Shown: piece by piece, positions 27,401 to 33,911 of the stretch | Layout of the letters: the number at the start of each line of letters is the position of its first letter | How positions within the stretch are numbered: position 1 is the stretch's first letter | NCBI GenBank assembly: GCA_017983465.1 | Contig: JAGOBK010000002.1 | Span: 186,001-250,000 of the forward strand | Direction: 5' to 3' | From: Crocinitomicaceae bacterium | Lineage (GTDB): Bacteria > Bacteroidota > Bacteroidia > Flavobacteriales_D > Crocinitomicaceae | Length of the DNA: 64,000 nt | Translations under genes and position numbers: made by a program | Notes under the pieces: model-generated | The model's database searches: none | Told to the model about the DNA's origin: nothing | Seen by the model: the letters and a program-made list of their open reading frames with translations, nothing else

Positions 27401-30165
27401 GCTGTAAACGTTGGAACAGATGTTGCTCCTGATGCTGCCAAACCAATACTTGTGTTACTATTTGACCAAGCGTATGTCGTTCCTGTCACATTGAATGTTG
27501 AGGCAAAAGTAATAGCTGTTGATGTAACGCCTGTACAAAGTGTTTGGGCACTTATCGCATCTACAGTAGGAGTTGGTTTAACCGACACGACAACATCATT
27601 TGTTGCGCTACATCCGTTTGATGTAATCGTGTAAACATAGGTTACATTGATTGGTGCGTTTGTTGTATTTGTTAAAGTCTCACTGATGTTTCCAGAACCT
27701 GTTGTTCCAGCTTCAGTAATTCCAGCAATTGTAGCTCTTGACCATGACATTACCGTACTTCCACTTGAAGCTACCGTTGCACTTGTTGCAGTGTACGCAA
27801 AGGTAGATGCACTACAAATTGCAGTTGGACTTAATGTACTAGATAATGTTGGTGTTGGATTTACAGTAATCGTTGCTGTTTGTGTTGATCCTGTACATCC
27901 GTTTGCAGTTGGGGTAACTGTAATTGTTCCGCTAATTGCTGAGTTCGTTGTATTTGTCGCTGTAAACGTTGGAACAGATGTTGCTCCTGATGCTGCCAAA
28001 CCAATACTTGTGTTACTATTTGACCAAGCGTATGTGGTTCCTGCCACATTGAATGTTGAAGCAAAAGTAACAGCTGTCGATGTAACACCTGCACAAAGTG
28101 TTTGGGCACTTATTGCATCTACAGTTGGTGTAGGGTTAACAGTAACAACAACGTTATTTGTTGCACTACATCCGTTTGATGTAATCGTGTAAACATACGT
28201 AACGTTGATTGCTGCGTTTGTTGTATTTGTTAAAGTCTCACTGATATCTCCAGTACCTGTTGTTCCAGCTTGAGTGATCCCTGCAATTGTTGCTCTTGAC
28301 CATGTCATTACCGTACTTCCACTTGAAGCTACCGTTGCACTTGTTGCTGTGTATGCAAAAGTAGATGCGCTACAAATTGCAGCCGGACTTAATGTGCTGG
28401 ATAATGCTGGAGTAGGACTAACCGTGATTGTTGCTGTAAAAGGAGAGCCTTCACAACCCGATGCGCTTACTGGAGTAATATTGTAAACAACTGTTGACTG
28501 TGAATTTCCTGAATTTGTAAATGCATCATCTGCGATTTCACTGTTCGTTAAGCCCGTTCCCGTTGCTGGTGAACCTGCGTAAGCAACAAGAGTTGTTGTT
28601 ATGCTGTTAATGTTGTAAGTAACAACTGCAGAAGCAGATGTACTCGTACCTAATGTTAAACCAGTAACGACATCTGAACAAATTGATGCAGCTTGATTTG
28701 CTACCACTGGTTTCTGCACAGTCACGGTGTACGAACAAGTAGAAGAATTTCCTTGAGCATCTGTTGCTGTCCAGGTAACATTTGTTAATCCTGGATTAAA
28801 TGATTGACCATTTAAGGTAGATAAGTTTGATGCGACAGTTGCGCCAGTCAAGGCACAGGAAAGTGTTACCACACAATCATCCGTAACCGTTGGATTCAAC
28901 GTTGTCCCTGACACAACATAATTACATGTATTATTAGTTGCCTCAAAAACTTGGTTTGTAGTACACGTTAAAACAGGATCGGTTGTATCACCAACCATGA
29001 TTGTATTCGACGCCACTGAATAACAAAGTTCGCCACTTGTAAGGGTTAAAATAGTTTTACGTTGGAAATACGTGTTTGATGAAAGAGAAGGTGAATCATA
29101 CGTAGAGTTACTTGCTCCACTTATTGCACTATACCCAATATTTGCTTGCGAAGAAGAATACCACTGGTATGACAACGGCGCTCCTGTTCCTGTTCCTGAT
29201 GTTGCATTCGAAAATGGTGCAGGATCTAATGTCGTACATAATACCTGAGAAGCATTGATTAATCCTGCAGATGGATTTTGAATAACCGTAATTGTAATTG
29301 AAGGTGTATAAGAACTTGTGATTCCACCAGTACAAGAAGCATTTGCAAAATTCACAACTGTTCTACGACGATAATACGTAGTAACAGATAAAGATGTAGG
29401 ATCATATGTTGAAGCAGTTTCTCCAGCAATTGGCAGCCAAGTAGTATTATCAGTACTATATTGCCATTCGTATGTAATTGCGGAAACTGTTCCGTTACCC
29501 GAACCCTGAGTACCATCCACAGCACTTGCAATAATCGCAGGATCAGTTCCAGCACAGATTGTTTGTGCATTTGTTAATCCACCAGCTGTTGGGTTCGCCG
29601 ATTGTACAACCACGTTAAACGAATAACTAACGTTTACAATGGAGAAATTACTAATATCAACAGCCTGAGCAGTATAATTTACCACGTAATTTCCTGGACT
29701 CATTGATGATCCATTTGAAGGACCTCCACCTTGATTGACAGAAACAGCACCACATGAACCTGTAGAACTTGCTGTTGGAACTGTCCAACTCACAACCTCT
29801 AAACCATTTCGGTCACAATCTGTAAAATAAATCGTTGAACCTTGTGCAGGTACAGCGCCACTATTCGCAGGAAAAGTAATGTTACATTGAGACCAAACAT
29901 TCGTTGCAGTGATCAAGATAAAGGACAAAACTCCTAGTGTTTTCAAAAATAGATTTGAATGTTTCATTGGTTTTGAGATTGATTGTGCAATAGAATTTGT
30001 AGATGTAGCATTGGTTACTTTGCTCATGGTAGTAGGAAAGGTGTTCTTCATACTTCTATTATTAGATACGTTTTTATGTAACGAATGAACCAAAATGGCA
30101 TTCACATTTGAATCAGCATTGAACATTTTATTGTTTTTCATCATTGTTCTCATCTTAATATTCAT
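18436..30165 (-). CDS. giant SprB-like adhesin with Ig-like stalk, nested lectin-like domains and type B T9SS sorting domain
   Basis: 3909 residues. Residues 1-66 are a polar, Asn/Ser-rich extension; a signal peptide starts at Met67 (MKHSNLFLKTLGVLSF, ATG at 29967). A HYR-like domain is at about 390-485. PKD-like repeats of 186 residues follow (about 580-1040), each with YVYTITSNGCSAT and conserved cysteines. Two insertions interrupt later repeats: a jelly-roll-like domain (about 1345-1548, starting LIAYEGFDYP) and a SUEL/galactose-lectin-like domain (about 1685-1778, ASYGNP ... NGSCH ... EFGAPCAGT). PKD-like and BIG2-like repeats (SSNTAVATVNASGVVTGV) fill about 2000-3540, then two HYR domains. 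Asp-rich thrombospondin type 3 calcium-binding repeats occupy about 3708-3808. The last 90 residues (PEAFTPNGNGFNDNF, GTYYYIFTF) are the gliding-motility-associated type B sorting domain. It is first in an operon with SprF and the OmpA-like gene. A role in gliding or adhesion is inferred from SprB. Confidence 0.9.
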   Translation of the reverse strand: MNIKMRTMMKNNKMFNADSNVNAILVHSLHKNVSNNRSMKNTFPTTMSKVTNATSTNSIAQSISKPMKHSNLFLKTLGVLSFILITATNVWSQCNITFPANSGAVPAQGSTIYFTDCDRNGLEVVSWTVPTASSTGSCGAVSVNQGGGPSNGSSMSPGNYVVNYTAQAVDISNFSIVNVSYSFNVVVQSANPTAGGLTNAQTICAGTDPAIIASAVDGTQGSGNGTVSAITYEWQYSTDNTTWLPIAGETASTYDPTSLSVTTYYRRRTVVNFANASCTGGITSSYTPSITITVIQNPSAGLINASQVLCTTLDPAPFSNATSGTGTGAPLSYQWYSSSQANIGYSAISGASNSTYDSPSLSSNTYFQRKTILTLTSGELCYSVASNTIMVGDTTDPVLTCTTNQVFEATNNTCNYVVSGTTLNPTVTDDCVVTLSCALTGATVASNLSTLNGQSFNPGLTNVTWTATDAQGNSSTCSYTVTVQKPVVANQAASICSDVVTGLTLGTSTSASAVVTYNINSITTTLVAYAGSPATGTGLTNSEIADDAFTNSGNSQSTVVYNITPVSASGCEGSPFTATITVSPTPALSSTLSPAAICSASTFAYTATSATVASSGSTVMTWSRATIAGITQAGTTGTGDISETLTNTTNAAINVTYVYTITSNGCSATNNVVVTVNPTPTVDAISAQTLCAGVTSTAVTFASTFNVAGTTYAWSNSNTSIGLAASGATSVPTFTATNTTNSAISGTITVTPTANGCTGSTQTATITVNPTPTLSSTLSPTAICSASTFAYTATSATVASSGSTVMSWSRATIAGITEAGTTGSGNISETLTNTTNAPINVTYVYTITSNGCSATNDVVVSVKPTPTVDAISAQTLCTGVTSTAITFASTFNVTGTTYAWSNSNTSIGLAASGATSVPTFTATNTTNSAISGTITVTPTANGCTGSTQTATITVNPTPALSSTLSPASICSASTFAYSATSATVASSGSTVMTWSRATVAGITEAGTTGSGNISETLTNTTNAPINVTYVYTITSNGCSATNDVVLSVSPLPVANAGVDQVVCNGANVTLAATGSNTFAWNNSVTNNVAFVASNSTNAPVTTTYTLTVTNPSGCVSTDQVDVTVNPTPTVNTVSNQSLCASTATTAVNFASTFNVTGTSYSWTNSSTAIGLAASGTGDISSFTATNLTTSPIVATITVTPNANGCTGTATTFTITVQPIPTVNQYSNITYCGGNMQPAIVFSGTTANTQYAWSSNNNVGFFTGPGIANPNLGGDYVIDPSSQEVATVTVTPQIVVGGLTCSGSNMTFTVTVNPTPFVNPVIDQVVCNNATVAGINLTGTVPTGLNLIAYEGFDYPNNTNISNQSGGIGWAGNWEANYYGNSSMIVNSPGLSYTGLNVTGNKLQWGGPGQYQPHSVRRSVNNPNSGIVYLQFISDFNSSSGGTDRLDLNLAGTTQVSFGGNNAQQQMSILAGAQTINSGASVYPLSLVIVQLDYVSNTTKMWVSPTLSSFDYNNPGTPDATYNNAVAFDQVSLTFRSGAQIDEISIYGGPTFNWTNDNTSTGLGASGIGNITSFTGTNTGSSVETSNITVTPTLNGCSGTAETFSITVNPTPTVTQPSDQTVCAGTNFVATNFTGAVSGTNYSWSSSNTAVGLAASGTGNIAAFAATNTTNAPISTTVTVTPTFGETGTTFGETSENGTMTLTAPTGTVFTGVTYASYGNPTGSNGNYTNGSCHSNTSQAVVEGLALGQTSVTINATDAEFGAPCAGTQSLAVVLAYGPACSGTTKTFTLTVNPVPSVMNQTATICSGGTFTVSPTDGSGNLIPTGTTYSWSAPSVTGITGTAAGTNASSISGTLTNTTNAAINVVYTVTPSSATTPACDGTSFTVTVTVAPTATVSVQTQTICSGSNFTVTPSNGSGNIVPTGTTYSWSAPTVTGITGTAAGTNASSISGSITNSTNAAITVAYTVTPTSGSCTGTPFTVSIIVNPAPSITPQTTTICSEGVMTYSPSNGSGNIVPTGTTYSWTFADNANVSGEAIGTNQNNIGQTLTNTTNIDQQVVYTVTPTSGTCVGSTFTLTATVNPKPLIADKTQTICSGNAFTIAPINGGSEIVPAGTQYTWTVVNNTNVSGDVNEATAQNTVSQTLTNSTNVAQTVVYTVTPVLTGCSGNPFTVTVTVNPVPVIVNYALNGCSGTTISSTPANGSGNLVPAGTTYTWSLVDNSFVLGEQAESTGQSSFSQSLVNLYTTSQLVNYTVTPSYLSCAGNNFTIAVTVNELPNVAAITGATNVCTGLTTQLASATTGGTWTSSNTAVATVNASGVVTGVTVGNVTISYSVTNANGCTSSVSASVNVNIGTSATITSAGSTTFCQGGSVTLTANSGATYLWSNGAQTQSINVTTGGPYTVMVTNAGGCSVTSSATTVTVNALPTTAAITGSTSLCVGTTTNLATTSVNPTWSSSNTSIATVSATGVVTGVSSGSATISYGITDANGCSNTASSAVVVNPLPTATIAAIGSTTFCQGGSVTLLAANAPSGSTYSYIWNLNGTAIVGATANTYVANASGNYSVTITANGLCQATSSATTVTVNSLPTLAASTGTTSICAGSTTALSNATAAGTWSSSNNAVATINSANGLVTGVTAGSAVMTYTFTNANGCSSSTTTNFTVNPLPTATITASGSTTFCQGGSVTLTANTATSYQWSNGATTASITVNTAGNYTVTITNANGCSAVSVPTTVTVNTLPSATITANGPTTFCQGGNVTLVASSGASYLWSNGAPTQTISVTAAGTYSVTVTSAAGCTATSTGTIVTVNALPVATINPIGSTTFCQGSLVTLIASAGTSYLWSSGETTQGIIASVDGPYTVTVTNANGCSATSANTNVVVYPLPTVAAITGSNDVCVGSTTVLATTSIGGVWSSSNTAVATISPSGVVTGITAGNAVLSYTITNVNGCTNSATAAMTVNAGTTATISASGTTTFCAGGSVTLTASSGSSYEWNTGSLNPSITVSASGSYYVNVTNALGCTATSVLTQVVVNPLPVVAAISGSTEVCIGNTTQLANTTIGGVWSSSNNNIATVDANGLVTSVTAGSTSITYTVTTANGCTTSVSAVVNVNALPTASISANGATTFCAGGSVTLVATTGTSYLWNNGQFTQSITVDTAGTYFTTVTNASGCSANTNAITVTVNALPTAVVTANGPTTFCQGNNVLLTATGGTNYLWSTGETTQSILVSTSENIQVDVINSNGCTSAAANTIVTVLPVTVATITANGPTAICLGSNVTLSATAGTGLTYLWSNGVTTATTQNITVSNAGTYSVTVTNASGCSSTATQTVTVNVNPAVTVTANGPTLFCQGGSVTLTATGAASYEWNTGDFTSSITITTAGSYFVVGTSAAGCETTSATTVITTSTIPAVAAITGANNVCEGGTINLTSSTINGTWTSANNFIATVSNTGIVTGQNAGSTTITYTVTNGACSNAVTAIVNVLNNPVVPIITASGATTMCPGGTVILFASNGASYQWSNGPLTPFITVNQSGDYAVTVTNASGCSATSLPINVFIGDNTNPVIVPPANITMAPNFGCDAIGVNLGNPTATDNCSVATVSHNAPAIFPLGLTTVTWTVVDGSGNTSTATQFVNVVDNILPTINVNDITVVINDNGSTTITFSDVDNGTTDNCGIASMTLSQYTFGCSNIGDNNITVTVTDNNGNVATTTILVTVVTSGTDTDNDGTLNACDSDDDGDGINDVDEVVGDTDGDGIPNSIDADDDGDGISTIIEGTDDIDGDGISNYLDSDSDGDGISDDFEWDFGGLGEPGQDCDNDGVYDFLDTDLCGPVIPEAFTPNGNGFNDNFVIPGIEGYKTRSVSIYSRYGTLVYETSEYNNDWDGTLLNTSTQVPDGTYYYIFTFDNGVVVNGYVYINRVQK
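27035..28430 (-). repeat. tandem 558-bp (186-residue) coding repeat inside the adhesin gene
   Basis: Two full and one partial copy with a period of 558 bases, located by the shared string TTTGTTGC(G/A)CTACATCC at 27041, 27599 and 28157. Copies differ at scattered bases only. Each encodes a pair of PKD-like domains with conserved cysteines. The high DNA identity points to recent duplication or ongoing homogenisation. Confidence 0.85.
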
Positions 30166-30205
30166 TCGTTTTTGTCAAAATTGAGCTTTTAAATAACACG
30201 TATAA

Positions 30206-30248
30206 TTAGTGCGCAAGCTCCTGATTAACAGCGGCTTACCACACTAAT
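30206..30248 (-). promoter_or_regulatory. stem-loop in the long 5' leader of the adhesin operon
   Basis: Arms 30206-30213 and 30240-30247, plus one A-T pair at 30205/30248, give a 9-bp stem with one G-U pair. An inner AAGC/GCTT pairing lies within the loop. It sits in the 139-base leader between the promoter and the first ATG. I cannot match it to a named riboswitch class. Confidence 0.4.
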
Positions 30249-30310
30249 ATTTCCTGCTATCCCTTTGTTTTATAGCTATTCAACCCAATTTTTCCATTAT
30301 AATTAAGTCC

Positions 30311-30340
30311 CAAATGTATGCAAATAAAAGTAATTAACAA
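30311..30340 (-). promoter_or_regulatory. promoter TTG-N19-TACATTTG of the adhesin-sprF-ompA operon
   Basis: TTG at 30340-30338 and TACATTTG at 30318-30311, 19 bases apart, match the Bacteroidota consensus exactly. Transcription would begin near 30304, leaving a leader of about 139 bases to the first ATG or about 337 to the ATG that opens the signal peptide. Confidence 0.75.
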
Positions 30341-30372
30341 AAATTTTAAATACAGATTGCATTGTTGAAAAC

Positions 30373-30403
30373 AAAAAAGGGAGGCTTGCGGCCTCCCTTT
30401 TTT
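30373..30403 (-). terminator. strong intrinsic terminator after the GEVED paralogue cluster
   Basis: A perfect 13-bp stem AAAAAAGGGAGGC/GCCTCCCTTTTTT with a 5-base loop lies 16 bases after the stop of the 30420-33896 gene, followed by T's on the minus strand. It separates the three-gene cluster from the adhesin operon promoter. Confidence 0.93.
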
Positions 30404-30419
30404 GATCGATTATTTCGAC

Positions 30420-33400
30420 TTATTGTTTCACCACACGATTTGTGATGGTTTTGTCCATTCCATTCAAGCGAATCATGTAAACACCTGTTACCAATTGTTT
30501 CATGTTCAATTGAATTGAATCATTTGCAAAGCTTCCTTTTGTCATGTTGATAACAACTTTTCCTTGCATATCTAATACTTGAATGTTTTCAATAATGAAA
30601 TCCATTCCGTTCATGACGTTTAATACATCTGAAGTTGGATTTGGATACATTTCGAAAGATCCAGCTACATCACCAATAGATGCTGTGAAGTCACATGAAG
30701 CATCTACTGTCACAAGAACGTTAGATGTATCATCTGGACAAACGCCATTACCTACGATGTAATCATAGTTAAAGAATCCTGGGATGTTCGCTGCCGTGTC
30801 TAAGTTTCCAGCTAATGGATTGTTACTTGGATCATACCATGTACCACCTAGGTCTACGATTCCACCTAATCCTTGTAACAAGTTAAATGGTTCGTTTTTA
30901 CAAACTGTAAAACCACCATCTTCACCTGCTTGAGAAGGTGAGAACACATCAATTTGCGCTGGAGAAGAGTCGTTTGCACAACCATCTGTCAAGGTGTAGG
31001 TAAATGTGAATGGAATAGATGCTAATCCATTTGTGATGAATAAGTTTCCTTGTAAACCAAGTGTAGGAATAGTTTGAGTCCAAACACCACCTGTTTCGTA
31101 GTTTGCGATACCATTAAACAAGTTCACTGTATCACCGTAACATGCTTCCAATACTTCACCCTGTACACCTGCATTCAAAACGATTTCTTTGATTGCGATA
31201 CCGTAGTTTCCTGAAGTTCCATTAAACGCATCATGCATAATGTAATACTCAGTTCCTGGTGTTAAACCACACGCTGTAAAATTAGGCGCAACACTTGCTC
31301 CCATCATATCATCGTCATTTGCAGAAACCATTTGGAAAGAAGCTATATTATCACATGCTGATGATCCATAAACAGCTGCTTGACCATTGTATGTCATTCC
31401 CGTACAGTTCACACGTACACTTCCTGAAGGCGGAGCAACGAATTTGAACCATGTAGTTAAGTTCAAGTTTTGGTTTTCCCAACCTGTTTCTGTTTGCGCT
31501 CCTGTTGCCGGTGGAACCATTGCAATTTCGTTTGCATCAATTGTCGCACCGTTATTATTGAACACGTGCATCACGTTGTTTACTGGAAGCATTTGCGCTC
31601 CACAAATCGTGTCATTTGACAATGGCATAACCACGTTAAATGGTCCGATAAAGTAAGAAGTATCTTGACCACAAACTGCTTGTAAGTACATTTGGAAAGA
31701 TTGGCCTGCCATGAATTCTGAATCAAACAAGGTATCACTGAAGTTATTGTCTAACACATATGATGTTCCTGTATTAAACGCACTTCCTGTGTTTACCAAT
31801 TGCATGTTGAATCCAGTTGACGGTAAAATCGTCTGATTCCAAGACCAAGTAGTTAAAATGCTATCAATTTCAGTATTCACAACAATGTTTGTTGGATTCG
31901 CACAGTTTGGAGCTGGTAAGATGTTGATCACATAATCTTCCGTTTCACCAGAACCCATGTTTGTACATGCATCGCCTGCACCATTTGTGTTAAACGCTCC
32001 ACGAGAACGAACACGCATTCCTGTGTTTCCAGTTAACGCGGTGATTGGAATCGTAATATTTACTGACCCTGTTGTGCCACTTGCAATGTTTGTTCCAACT
32101 TGCGTCCACTCTGTTGGATCGTATGCTCCGTTATGATCATAATCGATCCAAACAGAAACGATTGCACCTGTATAAACTGAAGGCGCTTGAACAGTCACAT
32201 CTAAGGTATAATCCATTCCTTGAATAACAGATGGTCCGTTTGTGAACGCTGAGTAGAACGGACTTGCTGTTGGATTCGTAGTTGAAGTGTTATTTACGAA
32301 ACCATTCATAGAGATAATGTCCATTAAAGAACCTTCACCACCTGCATTCACTGTGTTACAGTAGCAGTTAAAGAATGGATTTGAAACAACCAATACTGGA
32401 GTAGAAACTGCAACAGATGCAGAAGCCGTACATGTTAATTCCAATTGGAAGTATGTATCTACACCAACTGTTGTTGCATACGTGTTACTTGTTGCTCCTG
32501 GAATATTTGTCCAAGGTCCAGTTGCTGAAGCAGCACTTTGCCATTGGTAAGTGATCCCTGACGCCAACGTTGAACCAGTTGTACTTAAGGTTACCGTTGT
32601 AGAAGGACATACAGGTGTTGCAGAAGTAATTGTTGTTCCGCCAGTAATTGTTCCTGAACATGCTGCTGCTGGAACGATATTAATTAAATAATCTTCTGTC
32701 TCACCATATCCATAAGATAAACATGGAGAGATTGGAGTAAACGATGTTGAAGAATATCCTTCAGCACAAACGATTCTCATTGCAGTGTTTCCTGCCACCG
32801 CAGTAATTGGAATATTGAACGATCCTGAAACGACACGTGGTCCAGCTGTTGTTGCTGCCTCCACGAAAACATCTTCTCCTAAATCTGTAAAGATTCCATT
32901 TTGGTTGAAGTCAACCCAGATACCGATACCATTTGCATAATATGTTGCGCCATCACACTCATCTTGAGAAATCGAAAAGGCTACACTTTGTCCTGTAATT
33001 ACTGATGTAATTGCCGGCAATGTTTTAAAGTTTGAATATCCACCTAAAATAGATCCAGGGCCCGGAGCTGCCGTAGCACATCCATTTGCACTAGCGTAAA
33101 GCGGATCTGTTGACCCACCATTTACTGTAACGTTATAGATTTCTTCATCTGCAGTTGGAACAGTTGCTGCTGAATTACAGTAACAATTATAGAATGGATT
33201 CATCGTTACCAATACTGGCGTTGATGTTCCTGTTGATCCTGCGCTACATGTTACCACACATTGGTAGTACGTATCAACCGACTGTTGCAATGTGTAACTT
33301 GAAGAAGTTGCTCCAACAATAGCTGTCCATGGTCCTGTTGCTGTAGCAGCACTTTGCCACTGGTATGTTAATCCTGTTCCAATCGTTGCTCCATTTAATG

Positions 33401-33896
33401 AAAGCGCAAAGTTTGCTGAAGGACATGCCGAAGCTGGTGTAGCTACCGAAGACCCTCCTGCAACTGGGTTCGTACATGCCGAAGCAGGACTAATGTAGGT
33501 CATTGACGTTACAACACAGTTTGTGGCAGTTGTACATAACCCATCTACAGTCCAATGTGCATAATATGTTCCCGCAACTGTTGAATTCCATTGCAATGGA
33601 CTAATGCCGCTTGCAATAACTGGCCCAGTTGGAGAACCTTGCGTAATTGTGACGTATCCTCCAGTTGCAATCCCACATTGATAAATTGTTGCCGCCTCAA
33701 CCAAATTAAGTTGAGAATATTCACTTTGAAATGAACAAGTGGAAATTGGTGTTGTCAGTGTAACCGATGTAGGGGCGGTGATGCCTCCGAAAGGGTAAGA
33801 ACTACCATTGATACACTGCGCCTGACTTACACCAGTCAGAATCATGGAGACCATGATTGAAAGCGAAGCCAAATAAGCGTAAATTTTTGTTTTCAT
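30420..33896 (-). CDS. T9SS type A surface protein with two GEVED domains
   Basis: 1158 residues with a signal peptide (MKTKIYAYLASLSIMVSMIL ... SQAQC). Ig-like units with the pattern GLTYQWQSAATATGPWTAI occur near residues 165-230 and 430-500. Each is followed by a GEVED domain (YGYGETEDYLINIV near 410, GSGETEDYVINIL near 660) with Asp-rich loops such as WVDFNQNGIFTDLGED that look calcium-binding. A PPC-like beta-sandwich (TWFKFVAPPSGSVRVNCTG) and two cysteine-bearing GGxW modules precede the type A sorting domain (EMYPNPTSDVLNV ... GVYMIRL). No enzyme domain is visible. It is the last gene of a three-gene paralogue cluster, 15 bases after its neighbour, and is followed by a strong terminator. 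A structural or adhesive surface role is inferred. Confidence 0.88.
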   Translation of the reverse strand: MKTKIYAYLASLSIMVSMILTGVSQAQCINGSSYPFGGITAPTSVTLTTPISTCSFQSEYSQLNLVEAATIYQCGIATGGYVTITQGSPTGPVIASGISPLQWNSTVAGTYYAHWTVDGLCTTATNCVVTSMTYISPASACTNPVAGGSSVATPASACPSANFALSLNGATIGTGLTYQWQSAATATGPWTAIVGATSSSYTLQQSVDTYYQCVVTCSAGSTGTSTPVLVTMNPFYNCYCNSAATVPTADEEIYNVTVNGGSTDPLYASANGCATAAPGPGSILGGYSNFKTLPAITSVITGQSVAFSISQDECDGATYYANGIGIWVDFNQNGIFTDLGEDVFVEAATTAGPRVVSGSFNIPITAVAGNTAMRIVCAEGYSSTSFTPISPCLSYGYGETEDYLINIVPAAACSGTITGGTTITSATPVCPSTTVTLSTTGSTLASGITYQWQSAASATGPWTNIPGATSNTYATTVGVDTYFQLELTCTASASVAVSTPVLVVSNPFFNCYCNTVNAGGEGSLMDIISMNGFVNNTSTTNPTASPFYSAFTNGPSVIQGMDYTLDVTVQAPSVYTGAIVSVWIDYDHNGAYDPTEWTQVGTNIASGTTGSVNITIPITALTGNTGMRVRSRGAFNTNGAGDACTNMGSGETEDYVINILPAPNCANPTNIVVNTEIDSILTTWSWNQTILPSTGFNMQLVNTGSAFNTGTSYVLDNNFSDTLFDSEFMAGQSFQMYLQAVCGQDTSYFIGPFNVVMPLSNDTICGAQMLPVNNVMHVFNNNGATIDANEIAMVPPATGAQTETGWENQNLNLTTWFKFVAPPSGSVRVNCTGMTYNGQAAVYGSSACDNIASFQMVSANDDDMMGASVAPNFTACGLTPGTEYYIMHDAFNGTSGNYGIAIKEIVLNAGVQGEVLEACYGDTVNLFNGIANYETGGVWTQTIPTLGLQGNLFITNGLASIPFTFTYTLTDGCANDSSPAQIDVFSPSQAGEDGGFTVCKNEPFNLLQGLGGIVDLGGTWYDPSNNPLAGNLDTAANIPGFFNYDYIVGNGVCPDDTSNVLVTVDASCDFTASIGDVAGSFEMYPNPTSDVLNVMNGMDFIIENIQVLDMQGKVVINMTKGSFANDSIQLNMKQLVTGVYMIRLNGMDKTITNRVVKQ

Positions 33897-33911
33897 AGTT
33901 GATTAATTTAA

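Noticed and set aside
27647..28192. Long plus-strand frame of 181 codons opposite the adhesin repeats
   Set aside because: It mirrors the Thr/Val-rich repeat codons of the minus-strand gene, recurs with the repeat period and has no start context or domain. Other frames opposite the surface genes (for example 22628-23005, 24197-24571, 50210-50575) are alike.
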